NCBI RefSeq assembly: GCF_947087965.1
Contig: NZ_CAMUES010000001.1
Location: 310,001 to 374,000 of the forward strand
Reading direction: 5' to 3'
DNA: 64,000 nt
Source of the DNA: an uncultured Mobiluncus sp.
GTDB taxonomy: Bacteria > Actinomycetota > Actinomycetes > Actinomycetales > Actinomycetaceae
Shown: one piece after another, positions 16,351 to 24,956 of the stretch
Numbering within the stretch: position 1 is the stretch's first letter
Layout of the letters: each line of letters opens with the position of its first letter
Position numbers and translations under genes: made by a program
Notes under the pieces: model-generated
Database searches by the model: none
Told to the model about the DNA's origin: nothing
What the model saw: only the letters and a program-made list of their open reading frames with translations

Positions 16351-17994
16351 GTGGAAAACAAGCACGAAGACGCACATCGGAACCATCACGCGCACGAGCA
16401 TCAACCCCCGGCGGTGACCCCCGAGGATTTGTCGGTAGACCCAAATTTGATTCCCTACCTGTTCGCGGCCCGGACTCCCGCCGAGCCGGAGGACAACGAC
16501 AACCCGACCGGGGAACCTTCTGACCGCCAAAACGCAGCCGCCTCCCGGAAAGGCCCCGTCGACCGCTTTGGCGTACCGTTGAGCCCTGAACAGCGCGAAC
16601 TTGTGGACGAAGTGCGTGAACGGCAACGCCCCACCTCGACCCTCGGCCCTTCCACGATGGAGGACCCGAAAGCCCGAGCCATCTACGAAACCCTGCTGAC
16701 GCGCCGCGCTGAACACCAAATAGAGCCCAGCTTGGAACCGGTGCGGGGAGTGCTGGACTACCTGGGCAATCCCCAAGAATTGTTCCACTCCATCCACATC
16801 ACGGGTACGAACGGCAAGACTTCCATCGCCCGGATGATTGAGGCGCTGCTAGCGGAACTGGGGTATCGGACCGGCCGGTTTACCTCCCCGCACCTGGTAG
16901 ACGTGCGCGAACGCATCTCAGTGGACCAAACCCCCCTGACCACCGAACAGTTTGTCCAGGCTTATGAGGACGTGGAAGCCCAACTGGCCCTGTGGGAAAA
17001 CGCTCACCCCGGACACCGGCTGTCGTTCTTTGAGGTCATGACCGTCATGGCATACGCCCTGTTCGCGGATGTGCCGGTGGATGTGGCGGTGGTCGAGGTC
17101 GGGATGGGCGGACGTTGGGACGCTACCAATGTCATCGATGCAGACACGGCCGTCATTGGGCCCATCAGCCGGGAACACGAACAATGGCTGGGGGAGGGAC
17201 TGACCAACATTGCGCGGGAAAAGGCGGGGATTATGCGCCCCCAGCGAGTGGCAGTGGTGGCTAAACAGCCCGATGAGGCTCTCGCGGTTATTCGTGACGC
17301 CGCTCATGCCGAGGACGTGACCCTGCGCTATGAGGGAGACGATTTCGAGGTGCTACGGCGTGTCCCAGCAGTTGGGGGGCAAGTCATCGATATTCGCACG
17401 CCTGCGGCTGTCTACCGGGATATTTACCTGCCCCTGTATGGAGAGTTCCAGGCTGAGAATGCGGCGCTGGCGCTCACGGCGGTGGAGGCACAACTGGGTG
17501 GGACGGCGCTGCACGGGGAATCTGTGGAGCGAGCCTTTGGCGGGGTCCGTTCTCCCGGACGCCTGGAAGTGTTGCACGCCACCCCGATGATTGTGGCTGA
17601 TGCAGGGCATAATCCGGGCGCGGTTCAGGCCCTGCGCCGGGCGATAGAGGACGATTTCCGTTTTCAACACACGGTGGGGATTTATTCCGCCATGGCCGAT
17701 AAAGACATTGAAACCGTGCTGGGGATTGTGGAGCCGACCATTGATGAGTTGATTGTGACCCAGATGCCCGGTGAACGCGCGGCGAAGGTGGAGGATTTGC
17801 AGGCCGTGGCCGCGGAGGTGTTCGGTGAAGATCGCGTCTACGCTATTGATTCCCTGCCTGAAGCGATTGCAAAAGCCGGGGAAATCGATGATTTGCAGGG
17901 GGGAGTTCCCGGATCCACCGGAGTCGTGATTTTCGGTTCCGTGGTACTCGCCGGAATGGCACAGGACGTGCTGGGCAAAGACAAACTACAATGA
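16351..17994 (+). CDS. folC: Folylpolyglutamate synthase/dihydrofolate synthase
   Basis: The 547-residue Mur-ligase-family enzyme adds glutamate to dihydropteroate and then further glutamates to folates, using ATP. The P-loop ITGTNGKTS begins near residue 149, FTSPHL follows, and the Mur-type VVEVGMGGRWDATN is near 250. The C-terminal Mur ligase domain includes PMIVADAGHNPGAVQAL. Residues 1-105 are a hydrophilic, His/Asp/Pro-rich, probably disordered extension (MENKHEDAHRNHHAHEH) not needed for the fold. GTG 16351 has a -10-like TAACAT 6 bases upstream, so the extension is plausibly translated; otherwise an internal start must be used. Downstream are dhaL and ndk. Together with glyA-folD further right, it belongs to one-carbon/folate metabolism. 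Confidence 0.92.
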   Translation: MENKHEDAHRNHHAHEHQPPAVTPEDLSVDPNLIPYLFAARTPAEPEDNDNPTGEPSDRQNAAASRKGPVDRFGVPLSPEQRELVDEVRERQRPTSTLGPSTMEDPKARAIYETLLTRRAEHQIEPSLEPVRGVLDYLGNPQELFHSIHITGTNGKTSIARMIEALLAELGYRTGRFTSPHLVDVRERISVDQTPLTTEQFVQAYEDVEAQLALWENAHPGHRLSFFEVMTVMAYALFADVPVDVAVVEVGMGGRWDATNVIDADTAVIGPISREHEQWLGEGLTNIAREKAGIMRPQRVAVVAKQPDEALAVIRDAAHAEDVTLRYEGDDFEVLRRVPAVGGQVIDIRTPAAVYRDIYLPLYGEFQAENAALALTAVEAQLGGTALHGESVERAFGGVRSPGRLEVLHATPMIVADAGHNPGAVQALRRAIEDDFRFQHTVGIYSAMADKDIETVLGIVEPTIDELIVTQMPGERAAKVEDLQAVAAEVFGEDRVYAIDSLPEAIAKAGEIDDLQGGVPGSTGVVIFGSVVLAGMAQDVLGKDKLQ

Positions 17995-18070
17995 GCACAA
18001 CCGGTCTCACGCGGCCAGACCCCGGCCGGAGTCGACCGCGAAAGTTTAGAGCAGTCAGAAAGGAGCAGCT

Positions 18071-18700
18071 GTGAGTTTGAATACACAATGGGTGCTGCGC
18101 TGGATGGATGGCTGCGCTCGAGCTCTGGAACAAAACCGCGAAATGTTGGAAAGTTTGGACGAAGTCATCGGAGACGGGGACCACGGGGACAACATTTCAC
18201 GAGGATTTTCTGCCGTAGACCAGCGGCTGTCGGGGATTGTGGTGGAGAGCCCGAAGCAGGCGCTGCGGGTAGCGGCAAATACTTTGCTGGCGGCTGTAGG
18301 CGGAGCTTCGGGGTCTTTGTATGGCACGGCATTTTTGCGAGCCGCGCGTTCGGTGAACGTGGAGAGCTTAGAGTCGCAGGATGTGGCGATGCTGCTGGTA
18401 AAGGCGGCTGAGGGAATCGCGGAACGCGGCGGAGCCCAGCTGGGGAACAAAACCATGCTGGACGCGTGGTATCCGGCCGCCACCAATGCCGCTGCCGCCG
18501 TGGCGAAAGGTGCCGACCCGGAAGAAGTTTTGCGCGTTGCTGCTGATGCGGCTGCAAAAGGTGCGGAAGATACGGTTTCGATGAGCGCCGCAAAAGGGCG
18601 GGCATCGCTGTTGGGGGAGCGTTCCATCGGCCATAAGGATCCCGGTGCCGCCTCTAGTGCACTCATTTTGGCAGAGGCGGCAAAAGCCGCTGGGTATTGA
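18071..18700 (+). CDS. dhaL: DhaL-type dihydroxyacetone kinase subunit (orphan)
   Basis: This 209-residue all-helical protein is the ADP-binding L domain of dihydroxyacetone kinases. The Mg-nucleotide motif DEVIGDGDHGDN (three Asp ligands) is near residue 32, and the C-terminal LGERSIGHKDPGA is intact, so it should bind nucleotide. In the PEP-dependent system DhaL works with DhaK (which binds the substrate covalently) and DhaM; neither is found in the window. It sits between folC and ndk, where actinobacteria usually carry a small DUF4233 membrane protein. AAAGGAG lies a few bases before GTG 18071. It could supply the L subunit to a DhaK encoded elsewhere, or serve a different small-molecule kinase. 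Confidence 0.85.
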   Translation: MSLNTQWVLRWMDGCARALEQNREMLESLDEVIGDGDHGDNISRGFSAVDQRLSGIVVESPKQALRVAANTLLAAVGGASGSLYGTAFLRAARSVNVESLESQDVAMLLVKAAEGIAERGGAQLGNKTMLDAWYPAATNAAAAVAKGADPEEVLRVAADAAAKGAEDTVSMSAAKGRASLLGERSIGHKDPGAASSALILAEAAKAAGY

Positions 18701-18807
18701 GTACTACTTCGGAAAAACCATGGCGAAATCCGGTAGGATGCACACGTATTTACAAAACTTGGAGTTGTGCTCGGTGTCGAGCGAAACTTTTGGTGAAAGG
18801 AAAGTCA

Positions 18808-19266
18808 ATGGCTGACTGCCACATCCCCTACGATCCGCAAGAAGAACACACCCTGGTCATTATCAAGCCTGATGGCTACCGGCGCGGGCTCATCGGCGAA
18901 GTCATTAGCCGGATTGAACGCCGCGGATTTAAGATTGTGGGTTTGCAAACCAAGACTGTGACTCGGGAAGAACTGGAAGAACACTATTTCGAGCACAAAG
19001 ACAAGCACTTCTTTGAAGGGCTGGTCGAATACATGATGAGCGGCCCTATCGTGCTGATGGTTATCGAAGGCTCTCGAGTGATTCAGGCTTTCCGCAACAT
19101 GATGGGAGATACCAACCCCGCGGTGGCTATGCCGGGGACGATTCGTGGAGATTTGGCTCGGGATTGGGGTCCGGACGCGCAGATTCAAAATATCGTTCAC
19201 GGTTCGGACTCGGTACAGAGCGCCGACCGGGAAATCGCGCTGTGGTTCCCCTACATGATTGACTAA
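18808..19266 (+). CDS. ndk: Nucleoside diphosphate kinase
   Basis: The 152-residue enzyme transfers the gamma-phosphate of ATP to NDPs through a phosphohistidine. Visible family features are TLVIIKPDGYRRGLIGEV near the N-terminus and the active-site His in NIVHGSDS near residue 130. ATG 18808 is chosen because GAAAGGAAAG lies upstream; the open frame continues upstream to 18697, but that part has no homology-like sequence. The first 14 residues (MADCHIPYDPQEEH) are a small extension relative to the usual start. It follows folC and dhaL and precedes smc. Confidence 0.95.
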   Translation: MADCHIPYDPQEEHTLVIIKPDGYRRGLIGEVISRIERRGFKIVGLQTKTVTREELEEHYFEHKDKHFFEGLVEYMMSGPIVLMVIEGSRVIQAFRNMMGDTNPAVAMPGTIRGDLARDWGPDAQIQNIVHGSDSVQSADREIALWFPYMID

Positions 19267-19355
19267 AGGCCGGTAGCGAGGCGTTTCTCCTGGCGTTGTT
19301 TCTCTCTGCTACTCAAGGTCGAGAAGGCTGTTTTTTAGGGTTCGGGGGGTTGCGC

Positions 19356-19361
19356 TAGGGT
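19356..19361 (+). promoter_or_regulatory. -10 TAGGGT for leaderless smc mRNA
   Basis: TAGGGT ends 6 bases before GTG 19368; there is no Shine-Dalgarno sequence. Confidence 0.55.
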
Positions 19362-19367
19362 AAGTGT

Positions 19368-22300
19368 GTGTATTTAAAGTCCCTGACCCTGAAAGGCTTT
19401 AAGTCTTTCGCGAACACGGTTCATATGAGCCTAGAACCGGGGGTGACCTGTGTCGTTGGCCCTAATGGTTCAGGCAAATCGAACGTGGTCGATGCGCTGG
19501 CATGGGTGATGGGCGAGCAGGGTGCCAAAAATCTGCGCGGCTCACAGATGTCGGATGTCATTTTTGCCGGCACCAAAACGAGGGCTCCGCTGGGACGTGC
19601 GGAAGTACAATTAACCATTGATAACACTGATGGTGCTCTGCCTATCGAATACTCTGAGGTGACGATTTCGCGCACCATGTTTCGGGCGGGCGGTTCCGAG
19701 TATGCCATCAACGGAACCCCGGTGCGCCTGTTAGATATCCAAGAGTTGCTTTCCGACACTGGGATGGGTCGGGAAATGCACGTCATTGTGGGGCAGGGGC
19801 AACTCGATCGGATTCTGAGTGCCTCCGAACTGGAACGGCGCGCTTTCATCGAGGAAGCCGCCGGAGTGCTTAAGCACCGGCAGCGTAAAGATCGAGCGTT
19901 GAAAAAACTGGACAACCTGGCTGTCAACCTATCTCGTGTCCAGGACCTCACAAATGAAGTCTCGAAACGGTTGGGTCCTCTGGGTAAACAGGCCGAGGCA
20001 GCCCGGAAAGCCGCCCGAGTTCAAGCCGAACTCGCTGACGCGACCGCCCGTTTGATTGCAGACGCGGTGGCGCAAAACAAAGAAAAAGCCGGGTCGCAAA
20101 CCGCCTCAAAGGAACAAATTTCGGCAAAAATCGCGGACCTGGAGACCCGTCTGCAAGAGGTAAACACGAAGCTGAACGTAGCAAAATCGAGTTTCGACGA
20201 GGTCAGCCCGGAGCTGGAGAAACTCACCCAGACCTGGGCTGAGCTGAGCACCTTGGCGGAACGCTTGGAATCTTTGGCGAATCAGGCCCGCGAACGCGCC
20301 AATGCTTTGGAAGAAACCGCGGAACTAACCCGGACTGCCGACACCACCGAGCTGGAAAAACGGCTCGAAAAAACTCGTGAGGAGATTACCGAAAAACAAG
20401 CCGCCGTAGCGAAAGCCGACGATGCAGTCACCCAGACCCAAGCTGCAGAAGTGCGAGCCAAAGAGCGCGAATTCGCGGTACGCTCCCAGATTGAAAAAGT
20501 GCAGCGTGCCCGGGCGGACAAGAGAGAAACTTTGGAGCGACTACGCGGAGCGGTCACTACCGCCGCCTCGCTGGCAGAGGAAGCGGCGGGGAATCTCAGC
20601 CGGATGGAAGAAGCCCTCCAGGCTGCCGCGCAGCGCGAAACAGCTTGCGCCCAGGAACTCAGCAAGGTCGAGGCGGAGCTTCCTCCCGGGGTGGCAGACG
20701 GAACTTTGGCAGCCCAAGAGGAAAAGCTCGCTACGGCTGTGGCGACAATACAAGAGAAAGTCTCGCAACTGACCAAAGAACTCGGCGAAGCCAGGGAAGA
20801 GGCCGCTTTTTGGGAGGCAAAACGCGAGGTTTTGGCGAAAACCTTGCAGCCCGAAGATGCCGCCGGGGCAGTAGTGAAAGCGGGGCTGAACGGCGTCAAC
20901 GCGGCGCTCTTGGAAACAATCCTGGTTGAGGCTGGATGGGAAGACGCAATAGGGGCCGTGTTTGGACAGTGGTCTAAAGCGCTGCTGACCTCTGGGGTCG
21001 AATCGGCCGCTGACGCGCTGCGTTTTGTCCGCCAGCAGTCCGCGGGTCAGGTCCACCTGCTGGTCGCGGACGGTTCAGAAACTCCATTCGGGGCTCAAGG
21101 GACGGATGACCTGGAGAAAGCGAAACTTCCAGCCGGGGTGTGTTGGGCGAGGCAGCTGGTCAATGCCCGGAAAGGGAATACTTTGCCCCCGGTGGTGGCG
21201 ACTCTGTTGGCGGGGGTGGCGGCCTGTCCGGATTTGTCAGAAGCTCGCGATTTGGTTTTGACCGGGAAAGTTGCCGCGGCGGTGACTCAGGCGGGAGATT
21301 TTCTTTCGTCTACCCGGATTGTCGGCGGTGGGGACCCCGATGCGGGGATTTTGCGGCGCGCCTCGGAATACGATGAGGCGGCGGCACAGGCTGAAGCGGC
21401 GGCTGTGGCGGCTGATCAGGCCGATGGTCAGTTGGCTCGGGCGAAGAGCGAGCTAGCTGCGGCGCGGGAGGAATATGATGCGGCCGCGGCACAGCTCAAA
21501 GCCCAAGATGCGGCCGCGGCGGCGGCAGCAGCAGCGGTAGCGGCTGCCAAAGCGAAGCGCGGGGCGGCCCAGGCAGAAGTCGAACGTGCCGGGAAACACC
21601 TGGAACAGGCTCGTGCGGAAACAGAGAAACGCCAGGAGGCTCTCAAACAAGCACAGGAGACTTTGGACGCCAGCCTGAAAGCTCAGGACGAAGCTGGAGA
21701 GGATGAGCCGGACTTTTCCGCCGAACTGCAAGCCGCAATCGAAGCGGTATCGGAGGCTCAAACCGCGAAGTCGGACGCTCATATCGCGGCGCATGTGGCT
21801 CGTCAAGAACTGGAATCACTAGAATCGCGTGCCGCCTCGCTGCAGCGTAACATTGCGGCGGAACAAGCCGCCGCTCAAGCGGCAGCCAGCCGGGCACTGG
21901 TGCGGGAACGGCGCCGGAAACGGTCTGTCTACGTGATGGAACAGGCTGAAGCTGCCCAGCGTTTGGCTCACGTGGCAGCGGCCAGCGCCCAAGCCAAGCG
22001 TGAGGCCAGTACCGCCAGCCGGGAACAGCTGCAAACTGAGATGGAGACGCTGCGCGCCGCCGTGGACGACCTGAGTCGTCAGCGTACCGACCTCAAGGAT
22101 GCTTCCATGCGCGATGAGGTCGCTTTGGCGGAGGTTAACTCCAAGTTGGCACGATTGCTGGAACAAGCTCAGCAGGAGTGCGGTCTGGATGAGCCCACTT
22201 TGCTGGCCGAGTACGGTCCGCACAATCTGGTTCCCGTATTCGACGAGGCTGGTGAAACGATCGAGCACGTCCCCTTTGTCCGAGAGGAACAGGTAGAACG

Positions 22301-22943
22301 TAAAGCCCAGGCACAAACCGAACTGAAACGGATTGGCAAAGTGAACCCCCTGGCTTTGCAGGAACATGAAGCCTTGGTAGCGCGACACAAATTCTTGGCT
22401 GACCAGCTGGCTGACCTGAAAAAGTCTCGTGATGACCTGATGAATGTAGTGGCGGAAGTCGATCGCCAAGTCGAGGAAGTATTCGGCAAAGCGTTCGCAG
22501 ACGTCTGTGCCGCTTTTACAGATATTTTCCAAGTCCTGTTCCCCGGTGGGGAAGGCAAGCTGACCTTGAGCGATCCGAAAGACCTGTTGAATACCGGCAT
22601 CGAGATTGAAGCGCGTCCTGCGGGCAAGAACGTGAAACGCATGTCCCTGCTTTCGGGCGGGGAACGTTCCTTAGCGGCGTTGGCTTTTCTGTTTGCGATT
22701 TTCCAAGCCCGACCCTCACCGTTCTATGTCCTCGATGAGGTCGAGGCTGCTTTGGACGACGTAAACCTGTCTCGACTGCTGGGGGTTTTCGAAATTTTGC
22801 GTGAAAACTCGCAATTAATCATCATTACTCACCACAAACGTACGATGGAGATTGCAGACGCGCTGTACGGGGTAACGATGAAGGAGGGAACCACGGCGGT
22901 CATTTCGCAGCGCCTGGTGAAAAACTCCGGCGCCAACGAGTGA
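19368..22943 (+). CDS. smc: Chromosome segregation protein SMC
   Basis: This is a 1191-residue ATPase that, with ScpA/ScpB, compacts and separates chromosomes. The Walker A motif GPNGSGKSN is near residue 31. Two long coiled coils (about 165-500 and 660-1000) flank a hinge near 510-650. The C-terminal head has the signature LSGGERSLAALAFLFA near 1094 and Walker B FYVLDEVEAALDD near 1117. The second coil contains an unusual Ala-dominated run (about residues 670-740, nucleotides 21380-21600). It starts at GTG with no Shine-Dalgarno but with TAGGGT 6 bases upstream. It is followed closely by ftsY, an order common in actinobacteria (smc, ftsY, then ffh). Confidence 0.96.
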   Translation: MYLKSLTLKGFKSFANTVHMSLEPGVTCVVGPNGSGKSNVVDALAWVMGEQGAKNLRGSQMSDVIFAGTKTRAPLGRAEVQLTIDNTDGALPIEYSEVTISRTMFRAGGSEYAINGTPVRLLDIQELLSDTGMGREMHVIVGQGQLDRILSASELERRAFIEEAAGVLKHRQRKDRALKKLDNLAVNLSRVQDLTNEVSKRLGPLGKQAEAARKAARVQAELADATARLIADAVAQNKEKAGSQTASKEQISAKIADLETRLQEVNTKLNVAKSSFDEVSPELEKLTQTWAELSTLAERLESLANQARERANALEETAELTRTADTTELEKRLEKTREEITEKQAAVAKADDAVTQTQAAEVRAKEREFAVRSQIEKVQRARADKRETLERLRGAVTTAASLAEEAAGNLSRMEEALQAAAQRETACAQELSKVEAELPPGVADGTLAAQEEKLATAVATIQEKVSQLTKELGEAREEAAFWEAKREVLAKTLQPEDAAGAVVKAGLNGVNAALLETILVEAGWEDAIGAVFGQWSKALLTSGVESAADALRFVRQQSAGQVHLLVADGSETPFGAQGTDDLEKAKLPAGVCWARQLVNARKGNTLPPVVATLLAGVAACPDLSEARDLVLTGKVAAAVTQAGDFLSSTRIVGGGDPDAGILRRASEYDEAAAQAEAAAVAADQADGQLARAKSELAAAREEYDAAAAQLKAQDAAAAAAAAAVAAAKAKRGAAQAEVERAGKHLEQARAETEKRQEALKQAQETLDASLKAQDEAGEDEPDFSAELQAAIEAVSEAQTAKSDAHIAAHVARQELESLESRAASLQRNIAAEQAAAQAAASRALVRERRRKRSVYVMEQAEAAQRLAHVAAASAQAKREASTASREQLQTEMETLRAAVDDLSRQRTDLKDASMRDEVALAEVNSKLARLLEQAQQECGLDEPTLLAEYGPHNLVPVFDEAGETIEHVPFVREEQVERKAQAQTELKRIGKVNPLALQEHEALVARHKFLADQLADLKKSRDDLMNVVAEVDRQVEEVFGKAFADVCAAFTDIFQVLFPGGEGKLTLSDPKDLLNTGIEIEARPAGKNVKRMSLLSGGERSLAALAFLFAIFQARPSPFYVLDEVEAALDDVNLSRLLGVFEILRENSQLIIITHHKRTMEIADALYGVTMKEGTTAVISQRLVKNSGANE

Positions 22944-23062
22944 CAAATCCTGTCGGATGCAGCCGTGAATTAGGTAAACCTACCGAAGTTAGAGATAGGA
23001 TAGCACCGAATGCTCAAGCGGATGAGAGACGTTTTTACGCGGTGCTACGAGAGACGTTTTGG

Positions 23063-24823
23063 ATGGAATCAATGAATATCCTTAGTACGACACTAAATAA
23101 TTCACAGGGTCTGGCAGGCTACACTGATCCGCTCATTTTCATGATTCCGTTGGCTATTGCCTTCGTGGTTATTGTTATCGTTGCCAGCGCCTCTCAAATC
23201 GACTCGAAGCAACGTAAGATTCGCAACGAGGATCGCCTGTTGGACACGTTGGAGCGGATTCGCGACGACAGCGGTAAGGACGGAGAAAATTCTGACGACA
23301 CGCCGCTCATCCAGCTGCAACAAGGTGAAAAAGAACTGAGAAATATTGTCGAAAAGACCATTCAGGCTAATGGTCGTAGCGATACTCAATATCCTGATGA
23401 TGACGTAGAACTCGAGCAGACTACCTCTGAGACTGGCCATTTTGCGGATGCGGGCGCGGATGACGTTGGTCCGGATGGCGAAGACGTCTTGGATGAGGCG
23501 CAAGATGACTGGGGCGTGGAGGATGACGACTTCGACAAGGAAGAAGTCATCATAAAGCCTGATGGGGTTTATTGCGACCCAGACGGGCTGTGCTTTAAAC
23601 CGCTTCCCGGTCAGAGCGTGGAAGAAGCCCGTGCTGCAGCTCTAGCCGCTATGGAAGCGGCGGCAGCGGCAATGACAGCGGACGCTGCAGAGGATGACAC
23701 CACTTCGGAAACGGAGTCGGAGCCGGACTCTGCAGCGGAAGTCCCTGAGGAACCCGAAAGCTCAGAGACGCCGGAGGCCACCGCGGATTCCGAGACTGCA
23801 GAGGAACCCGAGCCAGACGCACCGGCTGAGCAGTCAGTTTCTGACACTGCCGAGCCAACCGAACCCGAAATTGAGGAAATCGAAAAACCGGAATCCAAGA
23901 CCTCCCGGATGCGCCGCTTAAAGGAACGTTTGGCCGGTAAGGGCAAGTTCGGGCGGGCCATTCTCAATGTGCTGTCCAGCGCTGATTTGCAAGCCACCGA
24001 TTGGGAGGCTATCGAAGACGAGCTGCTGGCCGCCGACATGGGCGTCGAGCCAACCGTGGAGCTCATTGACAAGCTAAAGGTGAAACAAAAGGTCGCGGGC
24101 GAGAAGGACGCTGCGCAGGTGCGGCGTATGGCCAAGCGGATGCTCACCGATATGCTCGACCGCAAGGCCGAGCGTGGTCTCAACCTGGAGGTTCCCGAGG
24201 ATTCTCCCACCCGGACCGCCGGTATCTTAATGGTTGGCGTTAACGGCGGCGGTAAGACGACCACCGTGGGTAAACTCGCTCGCCTGCTGGTGGCTGACCG
24301 CAAGACCGTAGTATTGGGTGCGGCCGATACGTTCCGTGCTGCTGCCGGGGAACAGCTGCAAACTTGGGGCGATCGGGTCGGCGTGCCGGTGGTGCGCGCC
24401 GAAAAGGACCAGGCTGACCCTGCCTCCGTGGCTTTCGATGCGGCGAAGACTGCTCGTGAGGCCGGCAGTGACGTGGTTTTGATTGACACCGCCGGACGCT
24501 TGCAAAACAAAGTCGGTTTGATGGACGAGCTGGGCAAAATCAAGCGCGTAGCTGAAAAGCAGGTTCCCATCACTGAAGTCCTGCTGGTTATCGATGCCAC
24601 TACCGGGCAAAACGCTTTGAGCCAGGCGAAAATCTTTACCGAAGCGGTGGGCGTAACCGGTATCGTTTTGACCAAACTGGACGGTTCTGCCAAAGGCGGG
24701 GTCATCGTGCCTTTGCAACGGGAACTGGGGATTCCGGTGAAGCTCGTTGGTTTGGGTGAAGGTCCCGACGATTTGGCGCCCTTCGTGCCCGGCGATTTCG
24801 CTGACGCCCTGCTGGATGCCTAG
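23063..24823 (+). CDS. ftsY: SRP receptor FtsY, membrane-anchored
   Basis: The start ATG 23063 (or 23072) is inferred from the protein; the same frame is open back to 22940, overlapping smc, but that part looks non-coding. The product is 586 residues. Residues about 16-42 (DPLIFMIPLAIAFVVIVIVA) form a transmembrane anchor. Residues 100-280 are extremely acidic (Glu, Asp, Ala, Pro, Thr). The NG domain then begins, with G1 GVNGGGKTTT near 391, DTFRAAAGEQL, DTAGRLQ near 473 and TKLDGSAKGG near 535. FtsY docks the SRP-ribosome complex at SecYEG through a GTPase heterodimer with Ffh. Its partner ffh is the next gene. The acidic A domain is longer than in many FtsY proteins. Confidence 0.95.
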   Translation: MESMNILSTTLNNSQGLAGYTDPLIFMIPLAIAFVVIVIVASASQIDSKQRKIRNEDRLLDTLERIRDDSGKDGENSDDTPLIQLQQGEKELRNIVEKTIQANGRSDTQYPDDDVELEQTTSETGHFADAGADDVGPDGEDVLDEAQDDWGVEDDDFDKEEVIIKPDGVYCDPDGLCFKPLPGQSVEEARAAALAAMEAAAAAMTADAAEDDTTSETESEPDSAAEVPEEPESSETPEATADSETAEEPEPDAPAEQSVSDTAEPTEPEIEEIEKPESKTSRMRRLKERLAGKGKFGRAILNVLSSADLQATDWEAIEDELLAADMGVEPTVELIDKLKVKQKVAGEKDAAQVRRMAKRMLTDMLDRKAERGLNLEVPEDSPTRTAGILMVGVNGGGKTTTVGKLARLLVADRKTVVLGAADTFRAAAGEQLQTWGDRVGVPVVRAEKDQADPASVAFDAAKTAREAGSDVVLIDTAGRLQNKVGLMDELGKIKRVAEKQVPITEVLLVIDATTGQNALSQAKIFTEAVGVTGIVLTKLDGSAKGGVIVPLQRELGIPVKLVGLGEGPDDLAPFVPGDFADALLDA

Positions 24824-24859
24824 ATTCGCCTGGCAGTTTCCGGTTCTTTCGGGAGATAA

Positions 24860-24880
24860 CGGCGTTTACCGCCGGTCTTT
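24860..24880 (+). terminator. Candidate weak terminator after ftsY
   Basis: CGGCG and CGCCG (24860-24864 and 24870-24874) form a 5-bp stem with loop TTTAC, followed by GTCTTTT. It is placed 37 bases after the ftsY stop and before the separate ffh promoter. Confidence 0.4.
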
Positions 24881-24921
24881 TGCGCCAACGTGTCCTCCGC
24901 GGCGCGCCCCAACCCCCACTT

Positions 24922-24948
24922 TTGCCCGAAATCTTGCCTCACTATAAA
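24922..24948 (+). promoter_or_regulatory. Promoter for leaderless ffh mRNA
   Basis: TATAAA (24943-24948) lies 8 bases before GTG 24957. TTGCCC (24922-24927) is a possible -35 but with a short 15-base spacer. There is no Shine-Dalgarno sequence. Confidence 0.55.
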
Positions 24949-24956
24949 ATCAACGT

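Noticed and set aside
21380..21600. Frame problem or repeat expansion in smc
   Set aside because: The Ala-rich run stays in frame and is compatible with the coiled-coil arm.
22940..23062. N-terminal extension of FtsY overlapping the smc end
   Set aside because: The residues are not membrane-protein-like, and a normal start (ATG 23063 or 23072) directly precedes the transmembrane segment.
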